A stretch of 19,857 bases of DNA from SURF-32 sp964648365 (GTDB lineage Bacteria; Planctomycetota; Phycisphaerae; UBA1845). Both the position numbers and the translations under genes were made by a program. Positions 7,636-14,962 of this stretch are shown here, piece by piece; position 1 is the stretch's first letter, and each line of letters begins with the position of its first letter. The stretch spans positions 1 through 19,857 of the forward strand of contig CAZYLK010000111.1 in assembly GCA_964648365.1 (NCBI GenBank). Reading direction: 5' to 3'. The notes beneath the pieces were generated by a model, which was given only the letters and a program-made list of their open reading frames with translations, was not told where the DNA came from and did no database searches.

Positions 7636-8766
7636 ACGCGCCCGGGCGGCCTTGCCGTTCCTGCGCTGCCCCCAGCGATGCGCGATGGCGTAGTCTAGCA
7701 GGGTGGCGAAGAGGCGGTCATCGAGGGCGGGGAAGGGGATGTCGCGGAGGGCCATGACCTGGCGCGTGTTGTCCTGCACGAAGCGGGGGTTGTGCGTGAC
7801 GCGCGGGGTGAGCACCTCGTAGTGCTCCCACAGAAGCGACTCGGCCGGGGTGCAGTGATTGACCACTTCGTCCACCGGGGCGAACCAGCCGCCGTGCATG
7901 CGGAAGTAGACTTCCATGTGCCGCTTGATCTGATCGTTGGTGGGCGGGTTCGGGTCGGTGAGGTGGTAGATGCGCCCGTGAAGGGACGCGTCTTCCATCA
8001 CCTCGGCGATGATCCGCGACGCGAAGTCGACCGGGACGAAGTTCTGCGGATCCTCCGGACGGCCGGGGATGCGCAGGGGGATGTACGTCGAGTGGCCGTT
8101 GTCGTCGGCGCCGTAGCGCTCCTTGAGCAGGCTGACCATGCGGGCAAGCTGGTAGAAGCCGCCGTACTGGCACGTGTAGCCGGAGTCGGAATCTCCCACG
8201 AGGAAGCTCGGGCGGTAAACCGTCAGCACATGGCCCGGCTCGCCGCCCCACTCGGCCAGCAGGGACTCGGCCAGCCACTTGCTCTCTTCATAGGCCGTCT
8301 TGAACTGCGGGCGGGGGTCGTGGAAGACCTCGTCCACGCGATCGGTGATGGAGCCGCAGACGTAGGCGGTGCTGACGCAGTGCATACGGCGCACGCCGTG
8401 GTCGCGGGCCCAGGCGATGAGGTTGCGGGTGCCTTCGACGTTGGTGCGGTGCGGCTCCTGGTTGCCGTTTTCGAAAAGCTGGAGGCTGGCGGCGCTGGAG
8501 AGGACGTCGTGAATCGGCTCGCCGAGGTCGGACGGAAGCCCGTCGGGCAGGCCCCCGGCGACGAATCGAACCCGGCCGGAGTGGGCGGCCGCGTCGAGGT
8601 CGAACTCCAGTCGGCGAAGCGACTCGCGCAGCCGGGCGATCGAGCCGTCCAGTGGTTCGCGCATCAGGAGGATGAGCCGGCGACCGCGGCGCAGCAGGTC
8701 GCGAACCAGGAAGACGCCGAGGAACCCGGTCGCGCCGGTCATGAATGTAGTGTGTGGCTCGCTCAT
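7615..8766 (-). CDS. Extended SDR, thioester/fatty acyl-CoA reductase-like (NAD_binding_4)
   Basis: This 383-residue predicted NAD(P)H-dependent oxidoreductase has a Rossmann glycine motif at residues 10-17 (TGATGFLG). Catalytic positions follow: S132-T133 in VSTAYV and Y159-x3-K163 (YEESK), the extended-SDR triad. The region from NVEGTRNLIAWA through VYRPSFLVGDSDSG is typical of the male-sterility/thioester-reductase branch that reduces acyl thioesters or handles acyl-linked substrates. No carrier or adenylation domain is fused or next to it, so the substrate is unknown. I chose the ATG at 8766, which has AGGAG close by and puts the Rossmann strand at the N-terminus; ATG 8796 is an alternative. 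The C-terminal VAGSKA and stop come from a palindromic repeat, so the original end may have been elsewhere. Confidence 0.85.
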   Translation of the reverse strand: MSEPHTTFMTGATGFLGVFLVRDLLRRGRRLILLMREPLDGSIARLRESLRRLEFDLDAAAHSGRVRFVAGGLPDGLPSDLGEPIHDVLSSAASLQLFENGNQEPHRTNVEGTRNLIAWARDHGVRRMHCVSTAYVCGSITDRVDEVFHDPRPQFKTAYEESKWLAESLLAEWGGEPGHVLTVYRPSFLVGDSDSGYTCQYGGFYQLARMVSLLKERYGADDNGHSTYIPLRIPGRPEDPQNFVPVDFASRIIAEVMEDASLHGRIYHLTDPNPPTNDQIKRHMEVYFRMHGGWFAPVDEVVNHCTPAESLLWEHYEVLTPRVTHNPRFVQDNTRQVMALRDIPFPALDDRLFATLLDYAIAHRWGQRRNGKAARARVAGSKA

Positions 8767-8913
8767 GCGCTCCTGATGGGCCAGCGTATGGTTCATCGGC
8801 GGTTCACCCGCCGCCAACCGGACCTTAACATTTCTCCGACCGCCGGTCCCCGGACGCGGCCTCCGTCGGGCCGGCGTTTCCGCGCGGGTGGGCATCGAAC
8901 AGACGCCCGCCGG

Positions 8914-11337
8914 TTAGGGCCGCTCGATGTTGGATACATCGTACGGCGGGCCGGTTAGGTAAAGGTCCGTCCGGATAATCCTGGCCGCGGCCGATCGGAT
9001 CGCCGCCAGCCGGTCGCGCCGCCGCCGCCACGGCGCCAGCGTGTCGCGCGCCATCGACACATGGGCCAATATGCGGTCGTCAACGCGGTTCGTCCACCAT
9101 TCAGACAAGCCGACCACGTCAATCGAGCCGGACTCCGCGACTCGTGGCGCGGCGTCTGCCCCGACGGACCGGGCCACGTCGCCCACCAGCCGGTCGAATT
9201 CCTCCCTCCGACCGGCCAGCGCATCCGGGTCGCGGGTGAGCAGATCGAACAGCCCAACCGCGGCGGCGGCGCGTCCCCCCCGCAGCCGGTCGAGTAACGC
9301 GGCGGCATTGTGGGGGCTGTCGGCGGTGGATTCAAGCGAATCCGACGCGACCTTCCGCGGCTTGCCGAATCGCAGCGGCAGGGCGCTGCACACCGGGCTT
9401 GTGAAATAAAACTGATATCCCGGGGAACTCAGCGGCTCTTTGAAGCGGAAACGGATCGCCCGGATTCCGTTCTGGCCGGCATCGACGACGTGCGTGATGA
9501 ACGGATCCGCGACGATGACCTGGTCTCGCTGAAGCCGGCCGTTTTCGCGAAGCCCGTCGATGAGGAATCGGCCCAGCAGGCCGCTGAACCAGGGCTTGCC
9601 CGCGGAGGTGACCTCGATCGTGTGATCGTCGATCTGTCGAAGCGTGCAGGGCTGATTCGCGTGCAACAGGTCCGGCGCAAAGGTCAGGACGTGCGTGCGG
9701 ATTGCGCCGCCGCCGCTCGGCGTGGTTCCGCCGCCCTCGCTGCGCCAAGCCTCGCTCATGCACGGCCCGGCGTAAATGTTCACGAACGGCACGTTGATCA
9801 GGAAGACGTCGGTGACCGTCGGCGGCGGCGGCCCGGCGAGCGCCCATTCCTCGATGGTGATTCGCTCGGCGGCGACCATCGATGTCCACAGGGCACGGTA
9901 GATCGGCGTGTACGAACAGGTTGCGATCAGGAAGAAGATCGCCACACCCTTCGCGCAGCGGCCGATGCCGACCGGTCGGGCGGATCGCGCGAGTGCGGCC
10001 GGGAACACCGTTGCGACGGCGAATCCCACACCCGCCATGTAGCCGCTGTGCGGTGTGGCGAGGACGTGCGTGACGGGCAGTAGCGACAGGATGATCCACA
10101 GCGGCCAGATCCAGCGGCCGCGCAATCCCCGTGTCGCCTGGACGTAGCCGAACGCCATGACGCCGACGATGCCGAGCATCAGCAGGCAGTCGCCGGGGAC
10201 TTCACGCACCGGATCGAGCCGGCCGCTGGGACCGATGGTCATGGGCGAATGCCACACGGCCGAGCAGACGTAGTGCAGCAGCTTGACGCTGCACCACTCG
10301 GCGAACGCGAGCAGGTCGCCGTCGGGGCGGCGGACGTACACGTCGGGCATCGGGACGGCATAGATCGCCAGTCGCCACCAGGCGAAGGCCGTGGCGACGG
10401 CGGACATGAGCACGAGCGACACCGAGGGCCAGCTCAGCACATGCGACAAAGCGTGTGGGCGGGGTGCCACTGCTCTTGAGCAGTCCTGAGGTGCCACTGC
10501 TCTTGAGCAGTGCTGTCGCGTCGCGCTCACGCGATCACTGTCTACATCGTGCTCGACGTCGACCGGGATGTCTCCTTCCCCGACGCCGTTGGACCGCCGC
10601 CGATAGGCCAGTTCGAACGCGACGAAGATGACCGGCATGACCACGGCGTTCTCGCGTGAGCCGAGCGCGAGGAGCCAGAGAAGCCAGGCGAGCGCGATCC
10701 ATCGCCACCGTGGCGCGTTTGCCGAATCCCCTGCTGCATCCGGGCCGACCCGCAACCCCGAACCGCGCAGATACGCCATCAACGCACCGACGCACAGGCA
10801 CGTTTGCAACACGCCGTTCTGAGATGCGATCCATCCAACCGCGAAGATCGAGTGGACATAGACCGCGAAGAGCAACCCGCCGACGGTCGACCAGCCGCGA
10901 TGGCCGGTCAGCATCAGGCACAACCGGTACACCATCCAGACGGTCAGCAGATGCAGGCCGACGCTGACGACGTGCTGGGCGAACGCCGACCCGCCGGACA
11001 CGTCACAGACGAGCTTCATGAGCGCGACCGACACCGGCCGTGCGTAGCGCCACACCGCCGGTTTGTCCTGCCACCACATGTGGACGAAGCGGGCCGGCTC
11101 GATGGTGGTGGCGTCGAAGAGCAGATCGAGCGACCAGCCGCGCTCGCGAAGCTGGGCCTGGTGCCAGTGGTCATCGAGGAAGAGGCCGTCGCCGAGCGAC
11201 CAGCCGTGGACCAGGAGCGTGGCAATGACGAGCAGTGCCGGCATCCACCATCGCGAAATCGATGGGCGCTGCAGCGACGACGGAAGGTCTGACCGTTCGC
11301 GAATCTCATCTCGGTGGGCCGACGCTGCTGACGCCAA
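8914..11337 (-). CDS. Large polytopic membrane protein, GT-C glycosyltransferase-like
   Basis: The product has about 807 residues if the TTG at 11337 is used (GGAG five bases before); ATG 11244 is the other option. The frame is open to 11748 but that part crosses a repeat cluster. The first membrane segment (PALLVIATLLVHGW) is followed by a loop with GDGLFLDDHWHQ, as in GT-C enzymes where acidic residues of loop 1 are catalytic. RYARPVSVALMKL, then an HVVSVGLHLL segment, resembles PMT/GT39 proteins. By eye there are 10 or 11 membrane helices up to about residue 520, then a soluble C-terminal part of about 280 residues without a recognised motif. It probably transfers a sugar from a lipid carrier on the outer face; this is an inference. 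Residues about 275-292 hold CSRAVAPQDCSRAVAP, encoded by two copies of a palindromic repeat. Confidence 0.75.
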   Translation of the reverse strand: MASAASAHRDEIRERSDLPSSLQRPSISRWWMPALLVIATLLVHGWSLGDGLFLDDHWHQAQLRERGWSLDLLFDATTIEPARFVHMWWQDKPAVWRYARPVSVALMKLVCDVSGGSAFAQHVVSVGLHLLTVWMVYRLCLMLTGHRGWSTVGGLLFAVYVHSIFAVGWIASQNGVLQTCLCVGALMAYLRGSGLRVGPDAAGDSANAPRWRWIALAWLLWLLALGSRENAVVMPVIFVAFELAYRRRSNGVGEGDIPVDVEHDVDSDRVSATRQHCSRAVAPQDCSRAVAPRPHALSHVLSWPSVSLVLMSAVATAFAWWRLAIYAVPMPDVYVRRPDGDLLAFAEWCSVKLLHYVCSAVWHSPMTIGPSGRLDPVREVPGDCLLMLGIVGVMAFGYVQATRGLRGRWIWPLWIILSLLPVTHVLATPHSGYMAGVGFAVATVFPAALARSARPVGIGRCAKGVAIFFLIATCSYTPIYRALWTSMVAAERITIEEWALAGPPPPTVTDVFLINVPFVNIYAGPCMSEAWRSEGGGTTPSGGGAIRTHVLTFAPDLLHANQPCTLRQIDDHTIEVTSAGKPWFSGLLGRFLIDGLRENGRLQRDQVIVADPFITHVVDAGQNGIRAIRFRFKEPLSSPGYQFYFTSPVCSALPLRFGKPRKVASDSLESTADSPHNAAALLDRLRGGRAAAAVGLFDLLTRDPDALAGRREEFDRLVGDVARSVGADAAPRVAESGSIDVVGLSEWWTNRVDDRILAHVSMARDTLAPWRRRRDRLAAIRSAAARIIRTDLYLTGPPYDVSNIERP
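10463..10512 (+). repeat. Two copies of a palindromic element inside a coding sequence
   Basis: GTGCCAC + TGCTCTTGAGCA + GTG occurs at 10490-10512 and, lacking only the last G, at 10463-10484. The stem CACTGCTC/GAGCAGTG is perfect with a TT loop. The start-to-start distance is 27 bases, so the reading frame of the membrane protein is kept. A third copy is in the hydrolase gene at 12498. Confidence 0.9.
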
Positions 11338-11357
11338 GTTCACTCCCTCGTTGCGCT

Positions 11358-11495
11358 GTGGCACCGCCTGGTAACCGGTCCTCTCGTGTGGCACCGATTT
11401 GCGACGGTTGCAACCGGTTCCGGTGTGGCACCGGTTTGCAACCGGTGTTCCGGTGGGCGCCTGTGGCGCCTTGCGGCACCGGTTTGCAACCGGTG
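11358..11495 (+). repeat. Cluster of four 23-bp palindromic elements (core CGGTTTGCAACCG)
   Basis: Copies start at 11358, 11388, 11425 and 11473. The third is the most regular (GTGGCAC + CGGTTTGCAACCG + GTG); the fourth differs at one base of the frame; the first two are diverged. They fill the gap between the divergent membrane-protein and hydrolase genes. Spacing is irregular (30, 37 and 48 bases), so this is not a CRISPR array. Confidence 0.85.
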
Positions 11496-11579
11496 TCTTC
11501 CATTCCTCACCGGATTGCTCGCCAAACCGGTGCGATTCCGGTCTAATCCCCGCCACAAGGCCGATTTCCTGACCAGACA

Positions 11580-13280
11580 ATGCCAAGCCCAGCTTACATC
11601 GAGCGTTCATGCTCGCCCAGCAGTCCGCACCACCCGATCGCACGCGCATGTTGGGGCGTGCTGCTGATCGCGATGCCGATCTGGTCCGGCTGCGTCTTCT
11701 CCGAGCGGCCCTTTCCCATGCGGCCGGACGACTTCGTCCCGCTGTCATGCGACCCGGGACGACCAGAGACCGTTCGCGCGTGGCTTAGGGAATCGCAGGC
11801 GCAGCTTGCCGCATTGCTGCCCGAGCACAAGCCGCCACCCCTGCTGAGCGAGCAGATGGTCGGCGCCGGCGGCGAAACGGTGGATGTTCTCGACCACTTC
11901 GAGTTGACCGGGCGCGACCTGCGCACGCTGCTGGGCAACTTCCGCGGCCTGGCCCACAGCGCGCAGGCCATCGGCTCTGACGACGGCGACCCGGCCAAGC
12001 TGCGCCCCTGGCCCGGGTTCGAGGACGTCCTGGTCCCGGTCGCCCCCGGCGTCGAACTGTCCGCCCGGCTGGGCCTCGCCCGACGCCATGGCGCGATCGT
12101 TCAGGCCGACTGCATCGTGCTGTTGCCCGGCCTGCTCGGCGACAACGCCATCTACCGCACGCGCGACCTCGCGGCCGCGCTGTTGTCGCGCGGCCACCAT
12201 GTCCTGGCGGTCGAACTGCGCGGCCACGGCCAGACCGATGCCCGGTTGCCTCACGTGTGTTACACCTTCGGCGTGCTGGAGACCGTCGACCTGATGCGCG
12301 TCTCCGAATGGCTCGAGGCAATGCCGCACGTCCGGCGAACCGGCCTGATCGGCTTCTGCTGGGGGGGGAACCTGGGGCTGCTGGCGGCGTGGTACGACGG
12401 CTGGACAGCGGCGTCACGAGACGGGTTCAACCATTCACCGCAAGAGACGGACGCCGCGCGTGCTGCCGCGAGTGAGCGTCCACAGCCGGCCGGTCCGGGT
12501 GCCACTGCTCTTGAGCAGTGGGCCGCAACCGCGTCTGGATTGTCGGAGTTTGAGGCGTGCTCCAGCATTACGCCCGAACTGGCGAAGCGTCTGCCTCCCA
12601 TCGAACCTCAGCGGCATTTCAGCGCCGGCGTCATCGCGTTCTCGTCCGTGTTCGCATTCGAGGAACTTGTGGACGAAATGGACGCGCCGGTCAGCTACCT
12701 GTCCGACCCGATACTTGGCACGCTGCAAGGCACCGTACGCGATCGGACGGAGGCCAAAGGCCATCCGGAAGCGACGACCAGCCTGCGGAAGCTGATCGAG
12801 TTTGAGTTCGCCCGAAGTGCGCTGAATTACGCGGCCACCGATGACGCCGCAGACGAGGTGTCAGCCGGCGATGTCGAAGGGCAGCACGCAGCCGCGCAGC
12901 CGCTCCCTTACGGTCGCGGTTCGGATGGCGCGGCCTCGCACGGCGGAGTCGCCGACGGCTATCGCTTCCTGCGCTTCAAACCCTACCGCGGCATGAGCGA
13001 CTGCGACAAGCTGCGCTACAGCCGTGTGCCGACGCTGATCGTACACGCCGCCAACGATCCGCTGTGCCCGGCGCAGGACGTGGCAGACCTGATCGCCCGC
13101 ACGCCCAACCCGAACGTGGCGGCGGTGATTCTGCCTGGGGGGGGGCATGTCGGGTTCCCGCCGTTCGCCCGGTCGTACTACTTCAGCCTGATTCTCAACT
13201 TCTTTGACCCCGACCACGGCGCGGCCGCGTGCGTGGCGGACCCCATACCCGGCGACGAACACCGCGCCCCAAGAGAGTAA
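11580..13280 (+). CDS. Exported alpha/beta hydrolase with cysteine nucleophile
   Basis: In this 566-residue protein a hydrophobic leader ends in the lipobox-like IWSGC (Cys38), so it is probably a lipoprotein. The fold shows CIVLLPGLLGDNAIYRTRDLAAALLSRGHHVLAVELRGHGQTD (178-220, oxyanion strand and beta-4), a nucleophile elbow G-F-C260-W-G-G, a candidate acid D493 in HAANDPLCP, and H523 in GGGHVGFPP. The last parts resemble YheT/ABHD-type hydrolases, but those have serine at the elbow; Cys there is typical of dienelactone hydrolases. A long insertion (about 280-465) contains two palindromic repeats read in frame (near 305-312 and 441-449: PLPYGRGSD). The ATG at 11580 has no clear ribosome site, so the start could be later. 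The substrate is unknown. Confidence 0.85.
   Translation: MPSPAYIERSCSPSSPHHPIARACWGVLLIAMPIWSGCVFSERPFPMRPDDFVPLSCDPGRPETVRAWLRESQAQLAALLPEHKPPPLLSEQMVGAGGETVDVLDHFELTGRDLRTLLGNFRGLAHSAQAIGSDDGDPAKLRPWPGFEDVLVPVAPGVELSARLGLARRHGAIVQADCIVLLPGLLGDNAIYRTRDLAAALLSRGHHVLAVELRGHGQTDARLPHVCYTFGVLETVDLMRVSEWLEAMPHVRRTGLIGFCWGGNLGLLAAWYDGWTAASRDGFNHSPQETDAARAAASERPQPAGPGATALEQWAATASGLSEFEACSSITPELAKRLPPIEPQRHFSAGVIAFSSVFAFEELVDEMDAPVSYLSDPILGTLQGTVRDRTEAKGHPEATTSLRKLIEFEFARSALNYAATDDAADEVSAGDVEGQHAAAQPLPYGRGSDGAASHGGVADGYRFLRFKPYRGMSDCDKLRYSRVPTLIVHAANDPLCPAQDVADLIARTPNPNVAAVILPGGGHVGFPPFARSYYFSLILNFFDPDHGAAACVADPIPGDEHRAPRE
12498..12520 (+). repeat. Third copy of the TGCTCTTGAGCA element, inside the hydrolase gene
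   Basis: The 23 bases are identical to 10490-10512, including the perfect 8-bp stem with TT loop. It is in frame and codes for part of GPGATALEQW in the non-conserved insertion of the hydrolase. Confidence 0.9.
12900..12926 (+). repeat. CCGCTCCCTTACGGTCGCGG-type repeat inside the hydrolase gene
   Basis: This stretch codes for PLPYGRGSD. I recognise the DNA and the peptide from many unrelated planctomycete and verrucomicrobial proteins as a dispersed repeat. That is from memory and was not searched. Within this window it occurs once. Confidence 0.55.
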
Positions 13281-13346
13281 CGTGCGGTGACGCGGCGGCG
13301 AGGGACCGTGCGCGATGTGCAGCCGCGTCAGGTGCCGGGAGAATCG

Positions 13347-13364
13347 CGCAGGCTGAAGCTTGCG
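13347..13364. repeat. Palindromic hairpin between convergent genes
   Basis: CGCAGGCT (13347-13354) and AGCTTGCG (13357-13364) form an 8-bp stem with one G-U pair and a 2-base loop. It lies in the 106-base gap where the hydrolase and ChaN-like genes converge, so it may double as a terminator. Confidence 0.55.
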
Positions 13365-13386
13365 GCTCGGCGGATGCGACCGTTCC

Positions 13387-14643
13387 TCACCGGTTTTCCC
13401 GCTCCCGCAGCCGCTTCGCCAGGGCCGCGTTCAAGTCCGCGGCCGTCTTGCATGAGCCCTCTTCGACCATCTTCATCCGCTCCGCGCACTCCAGCGCCCG
13501 CGCATACAGTGCGTCATTGATGAAACCATCGACCCAAGTCACCGGGCGAAGCTGGGAGGTCGGTTTCAGGAAGACGTAGCCCTGAGCAAACGTCCCGAAG
13601 CCGCTCCCGGAACCCAGCATCCGAAAGACGACGGCGCCGTCCTCGCGCAGGGGCTCGAGCGGTGAGCCGACCACGTCGAACCCCACGGCCGCGCGTTCCG
13701 AACGGCTGACGATGTCCTCGATCATCAGCGTGAATCGCCCGGTAGACCGCGGCGTGCCGGTCACGTCGTGGTGCATCACTACTTGAGCGATGCTCAGGCC
13801 GGCCACATCCGCCAGCCGTGCCGCCAGCCGCTCACCCTGGTCGACCGTATGGGCAAAGCCGACGTGGACGAGGGCTTTTTCCTTGCGGGCGATGACCCCT
13901 TCCGCCACCGCGTCGAACATGTCCTGCTCGCGCCGGCGGATCATGTTGAATCGCTTCATCGCGTCTTTCTCGGTCAGCAGCGCGACCTGGTCCCAGTCGC
14001 CGTCCATGCCGACCAGTCGAAACTGTGGCGCCTCCGGCGGCAGCGACGCATTCAGCGCCCATACCGCCCGAACGGTGTCCACGTACTCGCGGTACCCCCA
14101 CGTCGGCCACGGCCCGTCGCGGAAAACGTCGATCACAGCCGCCTCGTCATACTCCTTCGCGGTGACGATTCGCTCGATGCGGTCGTTGTTGCGCCGCCGG
14201 ATGAACTCGCTGACCAGACACCGCACGCCCGCGTCACGATACAGCGCCGGCACCAGCGCCGAGACGAATTCGCACGTGTCGCGAACCTCATGAACCTCGC
14301 CCAGCAGCACCAGATCGTGATCGGCAAACTTCCCGGCGACGTACTCGGTCGGCGCCCGTCCGGCCGCGCGCAGATACTCGACGCACGCCGCCTGCGTCTC
14401 CGCGTCGATCAGGGACGGCTCGGTAGCCGGGATGGACTGCTGGGATGCCGACGACTGAATGGCCACTGCGGCCGGGCAGGCGCTGCTCGGTGCGGCGACC
14501 AGCACGGTCAAGAGTAAGAGGACATCGCGGGATTGCAGCCGGAGACGCGCAACCGGCCGGCCCGCGAGCGCGGACCACGCGCGGTCCAGCTTGGTATACA
14601 CGGGACGAGCGACTTTTCGAATCAGGTGCGGACTTTCAGACAT
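13387..14643 (-). CDS. Exported ChaN/erythromycin-esterase-like protein
   Basis: This 418-residue protein starts at the ATG with GGGAG seven bases upstream; the frame runs open to 14979 but without support. After a positively charged N-terminus of about 38 residues comes a membrane segment (DVLLLLTVLVAAPSSAC, 40-56), either a signal anchor or a lipoprotein signal. The core has LVLLGEVHEVRDTCEFVSAL (111-130) and VRCLVSEF (140-147, E146), then FRLVGMDGDWDQ and ALVHVGFAHT (about 256-265). LGExH, a buried E and a late GxxH segment are the signature of the ChaN (DUF399, haem-binding) / EreA / TIKI superfamily. It acts outside the cytoplasm. Whether it binds haem or is a hydrolase cannot be decided here. 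Confidence 0.8.
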   Translation of the reverse strand: MSESPHLIRKVARPVYTKLDRAWSALAGRPVARLRLQSRDVLLLLTVLVAAPSSACPAAVAIQSSASQQSIPATEPSLIDAETQAACVEYLRAAGRAPTEYVAGKFADHDLVLLGEVHEVRDTCEFVSALVPALYRDAGVRCLVSEFIRRRNNDRIERIVTAKEYDEAAVIDVFRDGPWPTWGYREYVDTVRAVWALNASLPPEAPQFRLVGMDGDWDQVALLTEKDAMKRFNMIRRREQDMFDAVAEGVIARKEKALVHVGFAHTVDQGERLAARLADVAGLSIAQVVMHHDVTGTPRSTGRFTLMIEDIVSRSERAAVGFDVVGSPLEPLREDGAVVFRMLGSGSGFGTFAQGYVFLKPTSQLRPVTWVDGFINDALYARALECAERMKMVEEGSCKTAADLNAALAKRLRERENR

Positions 14644-14765
14644 GACAAATCTCCCAGCGCAGCATCGATCCGGCGCAGGCTCCGCCGCCCGTGTGGTCGG
14701 CCCGACGGCGCCGGGCGGCAGGAAGGCCAGCAAACGACGTGCCGGAGGCGATGCGGCAAGGAAAG

Positions 14766-14832
14766 CTGGCGGTTGCGTACAACCGCCAGGGGCTGATGAC
14801 CTGGACGCTGACGTGCAGCGCCAGGGGCTGAT
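14766..14832 (+). repeat. Perfect 10-bp hairpin plus 14-base direct repeat upstream of the AAA gene
   Basis: CTGGCGGTTG (14766-14775) and CAACCGCCAG (14780-14789) pair perfectly around CGTA. CGCCAGGGGCTGAT occurs at 14784-14797 and again at 14819-14832. The 319-base gap 14644-14962 otherwise holds only the promoter candidate at 14883-14911. The frame of the AAA gene is open through this gap, but nothing suggests it is translated. Confidence 0.7.
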
Positions 14833-14882
14833 TCGCAGTCTTGGCAGCCTAGCCGCGCTGCCGCGGGGGAGCAACAGGATTC

Positions 14883-14911
14883 TTGTCGGTCGCTTACGCG
14901 GGTTGTACACT
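14883..14911 (+). promoter_or_regulatory. Putative promoter of the AAA ATPase/DUF3226 operon
   Basis: TTGTCG (14883-14888), a 17-base spacer and TACACT (14906-14911) lie about 50 bases upstream of the ATPase start. Confidence 0.5.
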
Positions 14912-14962
14912 CTGGCCGATACAGAAGATCGCCGCCATCCAGAGCAACCGCGAACCTGGAAC

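Noticed and set aside
5480..7693. Long plus-strand open frame (about 740 codons) across tyrS and the Cys-rich gene
   Set aside because: It is antisense to tyrS, whose motifs are unmistakable, and its serine/glutamine-rich part is the complement of the Cys-rich repeats.
7792..8958. Plus-strand open frame opposite the SDR gene
   Set aside because: No motif is present, and the minus strand encodes a clear Rossmann enzyme.
11358..11495. Possible CRISPR array
   Set aside because: Repeat copies are diverged, spacing is irregular (30, 37, 48), and the same elements occur singly elsewhere. No cas genes are present.
11338..11748. N-terminal extension of the membrane protein
   Set aside because: It runs through the palindromic repeat cluster and overlaps the hydrolase start. 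Low-complexity residues such as TGCNRRKSVP come from the repeats. A later start with a ribosome site exists.
14459..14962. N-terminal extension of the AAA ATPase
   Set aside because: It is antisense to the ChaN-like gene, then crosses repeats and a promoter. The family's first strand begins at the ATG at 14963.
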